Shown: piece after piece, positions 1-7,302 of the stretch | Layout: every line of letters begins with the position of its first letter | Numbering within the stretch: the stretch's first letter is position 1 | From: Candidatus Dietzia intestinipullorum | Lineage (GTDB): Bacteria > Actinomycetota > Actinomycetes > Mycobacteriales > Mycobacteriaceae | NCBI GenBank assembly: GCA_019119635.1 | Contig: DWWP01000025.1 | Location: forward strand, 1 to 64,000 | DNA length: 64,000 bases | Direction: 5' to 3' | Position numbers and translations under genes: made by a program | Notes under the pieces: model-generated | The model's input: only the letters and a program-made list of their open reading frames with translations | What the model was told of the DNA's origin: nothing | Database searches by the model: none

Positions 1-540
1 CCCCTCGGCCGCCAGGGTCGAGGCGATCGAGAGCATGGGGGTCATGCCGCTGCCCCCGCTGACCAGCAGGACATCGGCGGGCCGGGTCTCGGGCAGGGAC
101 ATCTCGCCGGCCGCACCGCCCAGCAGCAGCCGCATCCCGGGCGCGGCCTCGGCCCACAGGTATTCGGAGACCACGCCCCCGGGGTGCCGTCGGACGGCGA
201 TCGTGGCCAGCCGGTCGGTACTTGAGGCCGCGTCCACGGGGGAGTAGTGCCGCCGATGGACCACACCGTCTGCCACCACACCGATCTCCAGTGCGCCACC
301 GGGTGCGGGGCGCCGGATGCCGGCGGGTAGCCGCAGGGTCAGCACCGTGACGTCGGCGACGGGACGGTCCACCATCACGACGGTCGCCCCGGTGGGGTCG
401 TCGGACCAGGTGACGCCCAGCGAGCGGACGTAGTGCTCGACCGGGTGCGGGGTCAGCAGGGTGCGGGCGAGGCCGCGGTGGAGCATGCGATCGCCGAAGA
501 GTCGTCGGGTGACGGAGTTGCGGATCGTCGGAGCAGTCAA
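1..540 (-). CDS. Ferredoxin-NAD(P)H reductase-like oxidoreductase (partial, C-terminus cut by window edge)
   Basis: The gene runs off the left edge, leaving 180 N-terminal codons. The translation has the FAD-binding RxYS-type motif (HRRHYSP, near residue 92) and the NAD(P)-binding start VSGGSGMTP near residue 157. This is the order found in flavodoxin-reductase-like proteins that feed electrons to acyl desaturases (Rv3230c or DesC type). A [2Fe-2S] domain would be expected in the missing part. The start is a TTG at 538-540, chosen because GGAGG lies 5 nt upstream and an in-frame stop lies at 583-585. A FabR/DesT-like regulator is divergent to it, so a role in fatty-acid desaturation is inferred. 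A desaturase gene may lie just outside the window. Confidence 0.8.
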   Translation of the reverse strand, partial: MTAPTIRNSVTRRLFGDRMLHRGLARTLLTPHPVEHYVRSLGVTWSDDPTGATVVMVDRPVADVTVLTLRLPAGIRRPAPGGALEIGVVADGVVHRRHYSPVDAASSTDRLATIAVRRHPGGVVSEYLWAEAAPGMRLLLGGAAGEMSLPETRPADVLLVSGGSGMTPMLSIASTLAAEG

Positions 541-685
541 GAGGACCTCCGTGAGGATGTCGGTCGATGTGGTCGCGCGCCGTCAGACGCCGCCGCCCTT
601 CCGGGATCCCGCGCCGCGCACCCGTTTCTGGTGCGGTCGCGTCGGACCGGGCGTATCCGTGCGGGTCGACCACCGGACGAGATTG

Positions 686-703
686 AGTGTACGGCTGTTC
701 TCC
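686..703. promoter_or_regulatory. Candidate FabR/DesT-type operator
   Basis: The sequence AGTGTACGGCTGTTCTCC lies between the divergent reductase and TetR genes. It is an imperfect inverted repeat. From memory it resembles the FabR palindrome of E. coli (AGCGTACA-N2-TGTTCGCT) and the DesT site of Pseudomonas (AGTGAACG...TGTT). The neighbouring regulator has the REAGI-PT-FYRHF recognition helix of that family, which supports the reading. Binding is inferred, not shown. Confidence 0.45.
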
Positions 704-784
704 GAAATGGCAAGACTCTGCCCCGACGAACCTCGCGCGGCGGCCGTGACTAGGCGGCGACGTGCGAAGATATCGGATAATCGC

Positions 785-790
785 TAGGAT
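785..790 (+). promoter_or_regulatory. -10 box (TAGGAT) of the TetR gene, leaderless
   Basis: TAGGAT matches the actinobacterial TANNNT -10 motif and ends 7 nt before the GTG at 798. Transcription would therefore begin at or next to the start codon. This supports 798 over an upstream in-frame start at 762. Confidence 0.5.
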
Positions 791-797
791 CGCCTGC

Positions 798-1394
798 GTG
801 ACGGCCCCCAGATCTCGCGCGGAACAGAAGCGGCACACTCGTGCACTCATCGTCGACGCGGGTCGGCGAGCGGCGGCCGCCCGCGGCTTCGGCGGCCTCG
901 CCGTGCGCGAACTCGCCCGCGAGGCCGGCATCGTCCCCACGGCCTTCTACCGGCACTTCGGCTCCGTCGGCGAGCTGGCCTCCGAACTGGCCGCCGGCTC
1001 CGCCGACGCCCTGGGGGCACTGGTGGACGAGCTGGTCGCCACCCCGACCGACGATCCGGCCACGGACTGGCCCCGCCACGCCAGCGCCGCCGCCTCCGGG
1101 AACCCGCAGACCTGGTCGGTGCTCGCGCGCGGACTGGTCGACGCCGGACACCCCGAGCACCGCGTGCTCGCAGCGGCCGTCGACACCGCACGCCGGCGGA
1201 TCGGGATCACCCTGGGGAGGATCGAGTCGCTCTCCGGAGTCGACGGGGAGGCCGTCGATGTCGCGGCGGACCTCGTCGTCGTCGTACTCCTCCGCCACCT
1301 CATGGGCGTCGCCGACGGCCACGACGCGCGCACGGCCGAAGAAGAGTGCGCCGCGCGCCTGCGCATGATCCTCGCCGGTGCGGCCGCGCGCTAA
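798..1394 (+). CDS. TetR-family regulator, FabR/DesT type
   Basis: A 198-residue DNA-binding repressor. Residues 5-60 form the TetR helix-turn-helix. The segment LAREAGIVPTAFYRHFGS is very close to FabR of E. coli (VAREAGIAPTSFYRHF), a regulator that senses the saturated/unsaturated acyl-thioester balance and controls desaturation genes. The C-terminal half is the ligand and dimer domain and is not diagnostic. It is divergent from the reductase at 1-540, the usual layout for a repressor and its target, with an operator-like sequence between them. The GTG at 798 is preferred because of the TAGGAT box. The stop codon lies inside a 31-bp tandem duplication. The exact ligand is inference. Confidence 0.8.
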   Translation: MTAPRSRAEQKRHTRALIVDAGRRAAAARGFGGLAVRELAREAGIVPTAFYRHFGSVGELASELAAGSADALGALVDELVATPTDDPATDWPRHASAAASGNPQTWSVLARGLVDAGHPEHRVLAAAVDTARRRIGITLGRIESLSGVDGEAVDVAADLVVVVLLRHLMGVADGHDARTAEEECAARLRMILAGAAAR

Positions 1395-1450
1395 CCCCGA
1401 TCCCGCCGCGACCGCAGCGCGCTAACCCCGATCCCGCCGCGACCGCAGCG
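1386..1450. repeat. 31-bp tandem duplication across convergent gene ends
   Basis: Positions 1386-1419 and 1417-1450 are identical at a period of 31 bp. The first copy contains the TetR TAA stop (1392-1394). The second contains the TAG stop of the convergent carboxypeptidase gene (1422-1424) and its last codons. Confidence 0.9.
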
Positions 1451-2822
1451 TCAACACCGCGCCCGCCAGCACCACCAGGCCGGCCGCGCCCACCGACAGC
1501 CACGGCCCGTACTCCTCCAGCAACGAACCGCCCACCGACGTTGCCTCCGACCCGCCTGACGAGCCCAGGGGCCCGGCCGCGAGCTCGGTCACGTCGTCAT
1601 CGTCCCGTGCCTGGCCTTCCCCGAGCCTGCCCACGGACCCGTCGGACGCGAACCCGGAATCGAGCAACAGCGCCGCCTGCTCCCACGGCGACCGGGGCAC
1701 ACTCGTGCCGTCGAGCAGCACCGCGGCCAGCCGGCGCCCGTCCCGCTCGGCCGAGCCGATGAACGTGTGCCGGGCGTCGTCGGTGAAGCCGGTCTTGCCG
1801 CCCACCGCGCCTTCATAGTTGTAGAGGAGCTGATTGTCGTTGGCCAGCACGAAGCCGGGGTTCACCATCACGCCGTCCTCACGCAGCGTCGGACCGGAGT
1901 ACGGCGCCGCATCGGCCGGATCGGGCGGATCCGCACCCTCGCCGGCCGGATAGCCCGGGAAGCCGGTCAACTGCGTGGCCACGATCTCCGCGAACTCGGG
2001 CCGGGACATGGCATCACGCCAGATCAGCGACATGTCGTACGCCGAGCACATCATCCCCGGCCCGTCCAGCCCGCTCACGGTGGCCACATGCGTCCCGGTG
2101 GCCCCAAGCGAGGCTGCGCGGGCGTTCATCTTCTCCAGCGTGGCGTCCACGCCGCCCATCTGATGCGCCAGGACAGCGGCCGCATCGTTGCCCGAGGACA
2201 TGAGCAGTCCGCTCAGCAGCCGGTGCACCGAATATCTGCCGCCGGGGCCCACGCCCACGAGGCTGCCCTCGGCGCCCTCGAGGTGCTCGTCCGTGACCTC
2301 GACGACCTCGTCGACGTCCAACTCGTCGAGCGCCACCGAGGCGAGGAGCGTCTTGATGATGCTCGCCGGGCGGTAGCGGCCGTGCGGGTCCTTGGCGGCG
2401 ACGATCTCGCCGCTGTCGAGGTCGGTGACCATCCACGCGCTCGCCGTCACGTCGCCGGGGACCTCGAAATCGTCGGGCGCCACCACGTCGCAGCCGGCCA
2501 GTGCGTCGCCTCCGGCGGGAGTCTCGGGGACCGGGGGAGGGGTGGGCGACGGCTGCCCCGGCTTCGGAACCTCCGACTCGTCGACGGGAGGGGGCGGGGA
2601 GGTGCGGTACGGGCACCCGGCGAGGTCGCGAGGGGTGTCGAAGTACGACGACGACGTCGTGGACGGCAACACCGCAGGCGGCGGCACCTCGGTGATCGGC
2701 TGGTCCGGTCCCGGCTCGACAGCCGTAGCGGGGCCGACGGCGGTGAGGGGCATGAGCGCGACGAGGGCCGCGGCGGCGAGCCCGGTGGCACGCTGAACGG
2801 GGCCTCGACGAGTTCTGGTCAC
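1422..2822 (-). CDS. dacB: D-alanyl-D-alanine carboxypeptidase (penicillin-binding protein, S11 family)
   Basis: A 466-residue exported serine peptidase that trims the terminal D-Ala of peptidoglycan stem peptides. All three catalytic motifs are present: SIIK at 154-157 (nucleophile Ser154), SGN at 210-212 and KTG at 343-345. The N-terminus has a hydrophobic export signal (about residues 13-35). A Pro/Ser/Thr-rich linker fills residues 40-105. The C-terminus has one membrane helix followed by Arg-rich residues, so the enzyme is probably anchored on the outer face of the membrane. The GTG start is 8 nt after a TAGACT box, so the mRNA may be nearly leaderless. It converges with the TetR gene. 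M. tuberculosis has several homologues (DacB1, DacB2), so the symbol is only approximate. Confidence 0.9.
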   Translation of the reverse strand: MTRTRRGPVQRATGLAAAALVALMPLTAVGPATAVEPGPDQPITEVPPPAVLPSTTSSSYFDTPRDLAGCPYRTSPPPPVDESEVPKPGQPSPTPPPVPETPAGGDALAGCDVVAPDDFEVPGDVTASAWMVTDLDSGEIVAAKDPHGRYRPASIIKTLLASVALDELDVDEVVEVTDEHLEGAEGSLVGVGPGGRYSVHRLLSGLLMSSGNDAAAVLAHQMGGVDATLEKMNARAASLGATGTHVATVSGLDGPGMMCSAYDMSLIWRDAMSRPEFAEIVATQLTGFPGYPAGEGADPPDPADAAPYSGPTLREDGVMVNPGFVLANDNQLLYNYEGAVGGKTGFTDDARHTFIGSAERDGRRLAAVLLDGTSVPRSPWEQAALLLDSGFASDGSVGRLGEGQARDDDDVTELAAGPLGSSGGSEATSVGGSLLEEYGPWLSVGAAGLVVLAGAVLTLRSRRDRG

Positions 2823-2830
2823 GAGGCCTG

Positions 2831-2836
2831 AGTCTA
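2831..2836 (-). promoter_or_regulatory. -10 box (TAGACT) of dacB
   Basis: On the minus strand TAGACT (TANNNT) ends 8 nt before the GTG start of the carboxypeptidase gene. No good Shine-Dalgarno lies between, consistent with a nearly leaderless transcript. Confidence 0.4.
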
Positions 2837-2888
2837 CGTCCGGGCGCGGCTGGCGCTGCGCCTGACCCGCGAGGGGCGACCGGAGAAC

Positions 2889-3086
2889 GCCACCTATCCG
2901 ATTGCGTCCCACCTTGCGGGCCCGATGGGTGGCGCACGATCCGATAGGTGGCGCGCGATCCGGCGCGGGATCCGATGGGTGGCGCACGATCCGATAGGTG
3001 GCGCGCGATCCGGCGCGGGATCCGATAGGTGGCGCGCGATCCGGCGCGGGATCCGATGGGTGGCGTGGGATCAGATGGGTGGCGAT
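2889..3086. repeat. Intergenic GGTGGCGC repeat array 1
   Basis: About eight units with core CCGAT(A/G)GGTGGCGC(G/A)CGAT lie head to tail, preceded by one inverted unit (2889-2906). Positions 2922-2971 and 2972-3021 are an exact 50-bp tandem duplication made of two core units plus a CCGGCGCGGG spacer. Units decay toward 3086. The array fills most of the 389-nt gap between dacB and sdhB and contains no credible gene. The same core recurs in the opposite orientation at 35107-35234. Confidence 0.92.
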
Positions 3087-3155
3087 CAGCTGAACGCGGG
3101 CCGATACGGTGCGAGGCAGTTCGCGGGCAGGCCGCTCGCCGCCGCGGAAATGCGA

Positions 3156-3192
3156 CTCGGGCCGCACCTTCGACAAGAGGATGCGGCCCGAG
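3156..3192 (-). terminator. Stem-loop downstream of sdhB
   Basis: Perfect 11-bp arms (3156-3166 CTCGGGCCGCA and 3182-3192 TGCGGCCCGAG) enclose a 15-nt loop, 20 nt after the sdhB stop. There is no clear U-tract, as is common in actinobacterial terminators. Confidence 0.65.
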
Positions 3193-3211
3193 CCGACGAT
3201 CTGTGGCGAGA

Positions 3212-3994
3212 TCAGCGTGCGAAGAGAAGCGCGCGCTTGACCTCCTGGATCGCCTGCGTCACCTGGATGCCACGGGGGCACGCGTCGGTGCAGTTGAAGG
3301 TGGTGCGGCAGCGCCACACGCCCTCCGCGTCGTTGAGGATCTCCAGACGCTCGGCGGCGCCCTCGTCACGCGAGTCGAAGATGAACCGGTGCGCGTTGAC
3401 GATCGCCGCCGGCCCGAAGTACGAGCCGTCCGCCCAGAACACGGGGCAGGAGGTCGTGCAGCAGGCGCAGAGGATGCACTTGGTGGTGTCGTCGAAGCGG
3501 GCGCGGTCGGTCTGCGACTGGATCCGCTCGGCCGTCGGCTGGTTGCCGGACGTGATGAGGTAGGGCATGACGTCGCGGTACGACTTGAAGAACGGCTCCA
3601 TGTCGACGTACAGGTCCTTCTCCACCGGCAGCCCGCGGATCGGGGCGACCGTGATGGTGATGGACTTGCCGTCCTTGGGGAGCATGTCCTTCATGAGGAC
3701 CTTGCAGGCGAGGCGGTTCACGCCGTTGACCTGCATGGCGTCCGAGCCGCAGATGCCGTGCGCGCAGGACCGGCGGAACGCCAGCGAGCCGTCGATGTAG
3801 TTCTTGACGTACATCAGCAGGTTGAGCAGACGGTCCGACGGCAGCGCCGGGACCTCGTACTCCTTCCATCCTGCCGAATCCGGATCCTCCGGGTTGAACC
3901 GGGCGATCTTCAAGGTGACCATCGTGGAGCCGGGCGGCACCGGGCGGCTGCTCGTGCCGTCGGTGGCTTTGGTGGTGTCGACTGCGGAACTCAT
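3212..3994 (-). CDS. sdhB: Succinate dehydrogenase iron-sulfur subunit
   Basis: A 260-residue electron-transfer subunit of complex II that passes electrons from the SdhA flavin to quinone. The [2Fe-2S] ligands are visible as C77, C82, D85 and C97 (CAHGICGSDAM), the same Cys/Asp pattern as in E. coli SdhB. The C-terminal ferredoxin domain carries C173, C176, C179 and C183, plus C229, C235 and C239, for the [4Fe-4S] and [3Fe-4S] clusters. The ATG overlaps the sdhA stop by one nucleotide (TGATG), so translation is coupled. It is the last gene of sdhCDAB and is followed by a stem-loop. Confidence 0.97.
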   Translation of the reverse strand: MSSAVDTTKATDGTSSRPVPPGSTMVTLKIARFNPEDPDSAGWKEYEVPALPSDRLLNLLMYVKNYIDGSLAFRRSCAHGICGSDAMQVNGVNRLACKVLMKDMLPKDGKSITITVAPIRGLPVEKDLYVDMEPFFKSYRDVMPYLITSGNQPTAERIQSQTDRARFDDTTKCILCACCTTSCPVFWADGSYFGPAAIVNAHRFIFDSRDEGAAERLEILNDAEGVWRCRTTFNCTDACPRGIQVTQAIQEVKRALLFAR

Positions 3995-5763
3995 CAGTAC
4001 TTACGCTCCATCGGCTCGTAGCGGGTCTGCACAACCGGCTTCCATTCAAGCCGGATGTCGGAGAGCAGGTCGAGACCGTCCTCCTTGAACGCCATCGTGT
4101 GCTTCATGTAGTTGGCGTCGTCGCGGTCCGGGTAGTCCTCGCGGGAGTGGCCGCCGCGCGACTCCTTGCGGTTGAGGGCACAGGTGACCGTGACCTCCGC
4201 CAGCTCCAGCAGGAATCCGAGCTCGACCGCCTCCAGGAGCTCGGTGTTGAAGCGCTTGCCCTTGTCCGAGACGGTGACCTCAGCGTAGCGCTTCTTCAGC
4301 TCACGCAGCTCGTCGCGGGCCTCGGTCAGCGACTGCTCGGTGCGGAACACCGACGCCTTGTCGTCCATCATCGCCTGCATCTCGCTGCGGATGTCCGCGG
4401 CGTTGTCGGTGCCGTGCGGGGCGAGCATGCGATCCATCCACTCGCGCACCATCGACTCCGGCTCCTCGGGCAGGTCCACGAAATCGTGGGTCGCGGCGTA
4501 CTCGGCGGCGGCGAGGCCGGCGCGACGGCCGAACACGTTGATGTCGAGCAGCGAGTTGGTGCCGAGGCGGTTGGAGCCGTGGACGGACACGCAGGCGCAC
4601 TCGCCGGCGGCGTAGAGGCCGGGCACCACGTCCTCGTTGTTGCGCAGCACCTCGGCCTTGACGTTGGTCGGGATGCCGCCCATGACGTAGTGGCACGTCG
4701 GGAACACCGGCACGAGCTCGGTGACCGGGTCGACGCCCAGGTAGGTGCGCGAGAACTCGGTGATGTCGGGGAGCTTCTCCTCGAGCACGTCCTCGCCGAG
4801 GTGGGTCACGTCGATGTAGACGTAGTCCTTGTCCGGCCCGGCGCCGCGGCCCTCACGGACCTCGAGAACCATCGAGCGGGCGACGATGTCACGCGGCGCG
4901 AGGTCCTTGATGGTGGGGGCGTAGCGCTCCATGAAGCGCTCGCCCTCGGAGTTGCGCAGGATGCCGCCCTCACCACGGACGGCCTCGGAGATGAGGATGC
5001 CCAGTCCGGCCAGGCCCGTCGGGTGGAACTGGTGGAACTCCATGTCCTCCAGCGGCAGGCCCTTGCGGAAGACCACGGCCATTCCGTCACCGGTGAGGGT
5101 GTGGGCGTTGGAGGTGGTCTTGTACATGCGGCCCGAACCGCCGGTGGCGAACACGGTTGCCTTGGAGTGGAAGACGTGCAGGTCACCGGTGGCCAGCTCG
5201 TAGGCGACACACCCGGTGGCCACGGGCCCTTCGGGGGTCTCGGTGAGGCAGAGGTCGAGTACGTAGAACTCGTTGAAGAACTCCACGTCGTGCTTGACGC
5301 AGTTCTGGTAGAGCGTCTGCAGGATCATGTGGCCCGTGCGGTCGGCGGCGTAGCAGGCACGACGCACCGGCGCCTTGCCGTGGTCACGCGTGTGGCCGCC
5401 GAAGCGACGCTGGTCGATCTTGCCCTCGGGCGTCCGGTTGAACGGCAGGCCCATGTTCTCCAGGTCGATGACGGCGGTGATGGCCTCCTTGGCCATGATC
5501 TCCGCGGCGTCCTGGTCGACGAGGTAGTCGCCGCCCTTGACAGTGTCGAACGTGTGCCACTCCCAGTTGTCCTCCTCGACGTTGGCGAGGGCGGCGCACA
5601 TGCCGCCCTGCGCGGCGCCGGTGTGGGAGCGGGTGGGGTAGAGCTTGGTCAGCACGGCGGTGCGGGTCCGCGGGCCGGCCTCGATGGCGGCGCGCATGCC
5701 GGCGCCGCCGGCGCCGACGATGACGACCTCGTACTGGTGCTGGTGGACCTGGCGATCGGTCAT
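3994..5763 (-). CDS. sdhA: Succinate dehydrogenase flavoprotein subunit
   Basis: A 589-residue subunit that oxidises succinate to fumarate at a covalently bound FAD. The dinucleotide fold is at VIVGAGGAGM (14-23). His47 in TRSHTGAAQGG is the expected covalent FAD attachment site. Substrate-site segments EFHQFHPTGL and GSNRLGTNSLLD are intact. Length and motifs match canonical SdhA rather than a fumarate reductase, although the two cannot be told apart by motif alone. It follows sdhD after 61 nt and overlaps sdhB by one nucleotide. Confidence 0.97.
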   Translation of the reverse strand: MTDRQVHQHQYEVVIVGAGGAGMRAAIEAGPRTRTAVLTKLYPTRSHTGAAQGGMCAALANVEEDNWEWHTFDTVKGGDYLVDQDAAEIMAKEAITAVIDLENMGLPFNRTPEGKIDQRRFGGHTRDHGKAPVRRACYAADRTGHMILQTLYQNCVKHDVEFFNEFYVLDLCLTETPEGPVATGCVAYELATGDLHVFHSKATVFATGGSGRMYKTTSNAHTLTGDGMAVVFRKGLPLEDMEFHQFHPTGLAGLGILISEAVRGEGGILRNSEGERFMERYAPTIKDLAPRDIVARSMVLEVREGRGAGPDKDYVYIDVTHLGEDVLEEKLPDITEFSRTYLGVDPVTELVPVFPTCHYVMGGIPTNVKAEVLRNNEDVVPGLYAAGECACVSVHGSNRLGTNSLLDINVFGRRAGLAAAEYAATHDFVDLPEEPESMVREWMDRMLAPHGTDNAADIRSEMQAMMDDKASVFRTEQSLTEARDELRELKKRYAEVTVSDKGKRFNTELLEAVELGFLLELAEVTVTCALNRKESRGGHSREDYPDRDDANYMKHTMAFKEDGLDLLSDIRLEWKPVVQTRYEPMERKY

Positions 5764-5824
5764 GGTTGTCTCAGTGCTCGCTTTCGAAGTGGAATGGTCC
5801 GCGGACGTCGGTCACAGACGTCGA

Positions 5825-6256
5825 TCAAACGTCGTAGGCGAGCCCGAAGAGCGCATACGTGCCCAGGAAGAGAACCAGAACGGTCGCCACGACGAGGACG
5901 GCGTTGAGCCAGAACCGGGTCGAGTCCTTGCGCGCGTAGTCCGCGATGACGGTCCGCACGCCGTTGGCACCGTGGAGCTGGGCGAGCCAGAGCATGAGGA
6001 TGTCCCACGTGGCCCAGAAGGGGCTCTGCCAGCGGTCCGCGACGTAGGCCCAGTCGATGCGGTGGACACCGTCATCGATCATCAGGCCCACGGTGAGGTG
6101 GCCGAGGGTGAGGAAGACCAACGCGACACCCGAGGCGCGCATGAAGATCCACGCGGTGCGCTCGAAGTTGCCGCCCGAGCGCAGTCGCGGGGAGCGCGGC
6201 TGGGCCAGCGAGGCCGGCCGGTCGTACGAGGTCTGGAGAACTGGTGCGTCTGCCAT
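5825..6256 (-). CDS. sdhD: Succinate dehydrogenase membrane anchor subunit
   Basis: A 143-residue membrane protein with three predicted helices: near residue 40 (GVALVFLTLGHLTVG), the middle segment around ILMLWLAQLHGANGVR, and the C-terminal LNAVLVVATVLVLFLGTYALFG. With SdhC it anchors complex II and forms the quinone site; conserved histidines in the helices are candidate haem ligands. The ATG at 6256 has AGGAGA about 9 nt upstream. It lies 14 nt after sdhC and 61 nt before sdhA. Confidence 0.9.
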   Translation of the reverse strand: MADAPVLQTSYDRPASLAQPRSPRLRSGGNFERTAWIFMRASGVALVFLTLGHLTVGLMIDDGVHRIDWAYVADRWQSPFWATWDILMLWLAQLHGANGVRTVIADYARKDSTRFWLNAVLVVATVLVLFLGTYALFGLAYDV

Positions 6257-6270
6257 GATGATCGTTCTCC

Positions 6271-6681
6271 TTAGATGTGCTGGAAGAGAATGAAGAGGAG
6301 GCGGGCGGTCGCGGCGGCGAACACCACGACCCAGATCGCCAGGACGGCCCAGAGCATCTGCCTCTGGTACTTGGCGCCCTTGGACCAGAAGTCGATCGCG
6401 ACGATCCGGAGACCGTTGAGGGCGTGGAAGAGGACCAGCGCCACGAGGCCGATCTCCATGAGGCCGACGATCGGCGTCTTGTAGGTCTCCATGACCCCGT
6501 TGTAGGTCTCGGGGCTCACCGTGACGAGCGAGGTGTCGAGCACGTGCACGAAGAGGAAGAAGAAGATCCCGACGCCGGAGATCCGGTGAGCGACCCACGA
6601 CCACATCCCTGGATCGCCCTTGTAGAGGTTGAACTTCTTAGAGGGGGCCGGACGCGCCGGCGCCTGCGCAGTACTGCTCAT
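6271..6681 (-). CDS. sdhC: Succinate dehydrogenase cytochrome b556 subunit
   Basis: A 136-residue membrane subunit and the first gene of sdhCDAB. The signature HRISGVGIFFFLFVHVLD (helix 1) and LFHALNGLRIVAIDF (helix 2) carry the family Ser/Arg quinone-site and His haem-ligand residues. A third hydrophobic helix ends the protein. The upstream region (6682-6870), shared with divergent cdd, holds a DosR-box-like palindrome about 85 nt before the start. Confidence 0.95.
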   Translation of the reverse strand: MSSTAQAPARPAPSKKFNLYKGDPGMWSWVAHRISGVGIFFFLFVHVLDTSLVTVSPETYNGVMETYKTPIVGLMEIGLVALVLFHALNGLRIVAIDFWSKGAKYQRQMLWAVLAIWVVVFAAATARLLFILFQHI

Positions 6682-6764
6682 GGGCTTTCTCGTGCCTCCG
6701 AATCGTCTGGGCCTGATGCCGTGGGCGCGCGAACCGGCAGGAGAGCACAGTGTGCGCCTAACGT

Positions 6765-6776
6765 GGACTTTAGTCC
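6765..6776. promoter_or_regulatory. DosR/DevR-box-like palindrome
   Basis: GGACTTTAGTCC is a perfect inverted repeat identical to the 12-bp core of the mycobacterial DosR (DevR) consensus TTSGGGACTWWAGTCCCSAA. The outer positions match only partly, giving 15 of 20 overall. It lies between sdhC and cdd, about 90-100 nt from each start. A role in low-oxygen control of sdh is inference. Confidence 0.45.
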
Positions 6777-6833
6777 TGAGAGCAGGCTGATGAGAAGCCG
6801 GGTGGGTAGCGCCGCCCGGAAGGGTTATCCCAG

Positions 6834-6847
6834 TTAGGGGACCCTAA
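6834..6847. promoter_or_regulatory. Palindrome upstream of cdd
   Basis: TTAGGG-GA-CCCTAA is a 14-nt inverted repeat ending 23 nt before the cdd start codon and just upstream of its ribosome-binding site (GGGGAG). It is placed as an operator or 5'-UTR element for the nucleoside-salvage genes. No regulator is identified. Confidence 0.35.
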
Positions 6848-6870
6848 AAGTAGTTACCGGGGAGTAGATC

Positions 6871-7302
6871 ATGGTGTCGGGTGACGAAACCGCAGCACAA
6901 CGATGCGTGTCGACGGAACGACTTCGTGCCGAGGCGCGCGCGGCCGCTGCGGACGCCTACGCCCCGTACTCGGGCCTGGGGGTGGGGGCGGCCGCCACGG
7001 CGACGGCCCCGGGCGCGCGGGACGTCCGCGTGGTCACCGGATGCAATGTCGAGAACGCCTCCTACGGACTGACCCTGTGCGCTGAGTGTTCGCTCGTGTC
7101 GGACCTCCACCGCACGGGCGGCGGGCGACTGCTCGAGCTCGTCGTCGTCACCCGCGCCGGGGACCCGCTGGCGCCGTGCGGCCGGTGCCGCCAACTCCTC
7201 CACGAACACGGCGGCCCGGACCTGGTGGTCCACTCCGCGCGGGGGCCGGTGCGACTGGGCGACCTGCTCCCGGACGCGTTCGGACCGGAGGCCCTGACGT
7301 GA
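6871..7302 (+). CDS. cdd: Cytidine deaminase
   Basis: A 143-residue enzyme that deaminates cytidine and deoxycytidine to uridine and deoxyuridine in pyrimidine salvage. The zinc site of the small tetrameric class is complete: CAE at 70-72 (Cys70 ligand, Glu72 proton shuttle) and PCGRC with C103 and C106. The substrate loop GCNVENASYG is at 57-66. The ATG at 6871 has GGGGAG 6 nt upstream. The stop overlaps the GTG of deoA by four nucleotides (GTGA), so the two are translated together. It is divergent from sdhC. Confidence 0.96.
   Translation: MVSGDETAAQRCVSTERLRAEARAAAADAYAPYSGLGVGAAATATAPGARDVRVVTGCNVENASYGLTLCAECSLVSDLHRTGGGRLLELVVVTRAGDPLAPCGRCRQLLHEHGGPDLVVHSARGPVRLGDLLPDAFGPEALT

Noticed and set aside
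762-797. Upstream start for the TetR gene
   Set aside because: The added residues are not TetR-like, and a -10 box at 785-790 would lie inside the coding sequence.
2889-3086. CRISPR array
   Set aside because: The units are very short, spacers are themselves repeated or absent, units occur in both orientations and no cas gene is near.
2823-3317. Extended N-terminus of the carboxypeptidase
   Set aside because: The extension reads through the repeat array and would bury the signal peptide; the GTG at 2822 restores a normal exported protein.
4099-5907. Long open frame on the plus strand opposite sdhA
   Set aside because: It is the antisense shadow of a conserved enzyme in GC-rich DNA, has no domain similarity and a His/Val/Leu/Gly-rich composition typical of such shadows.
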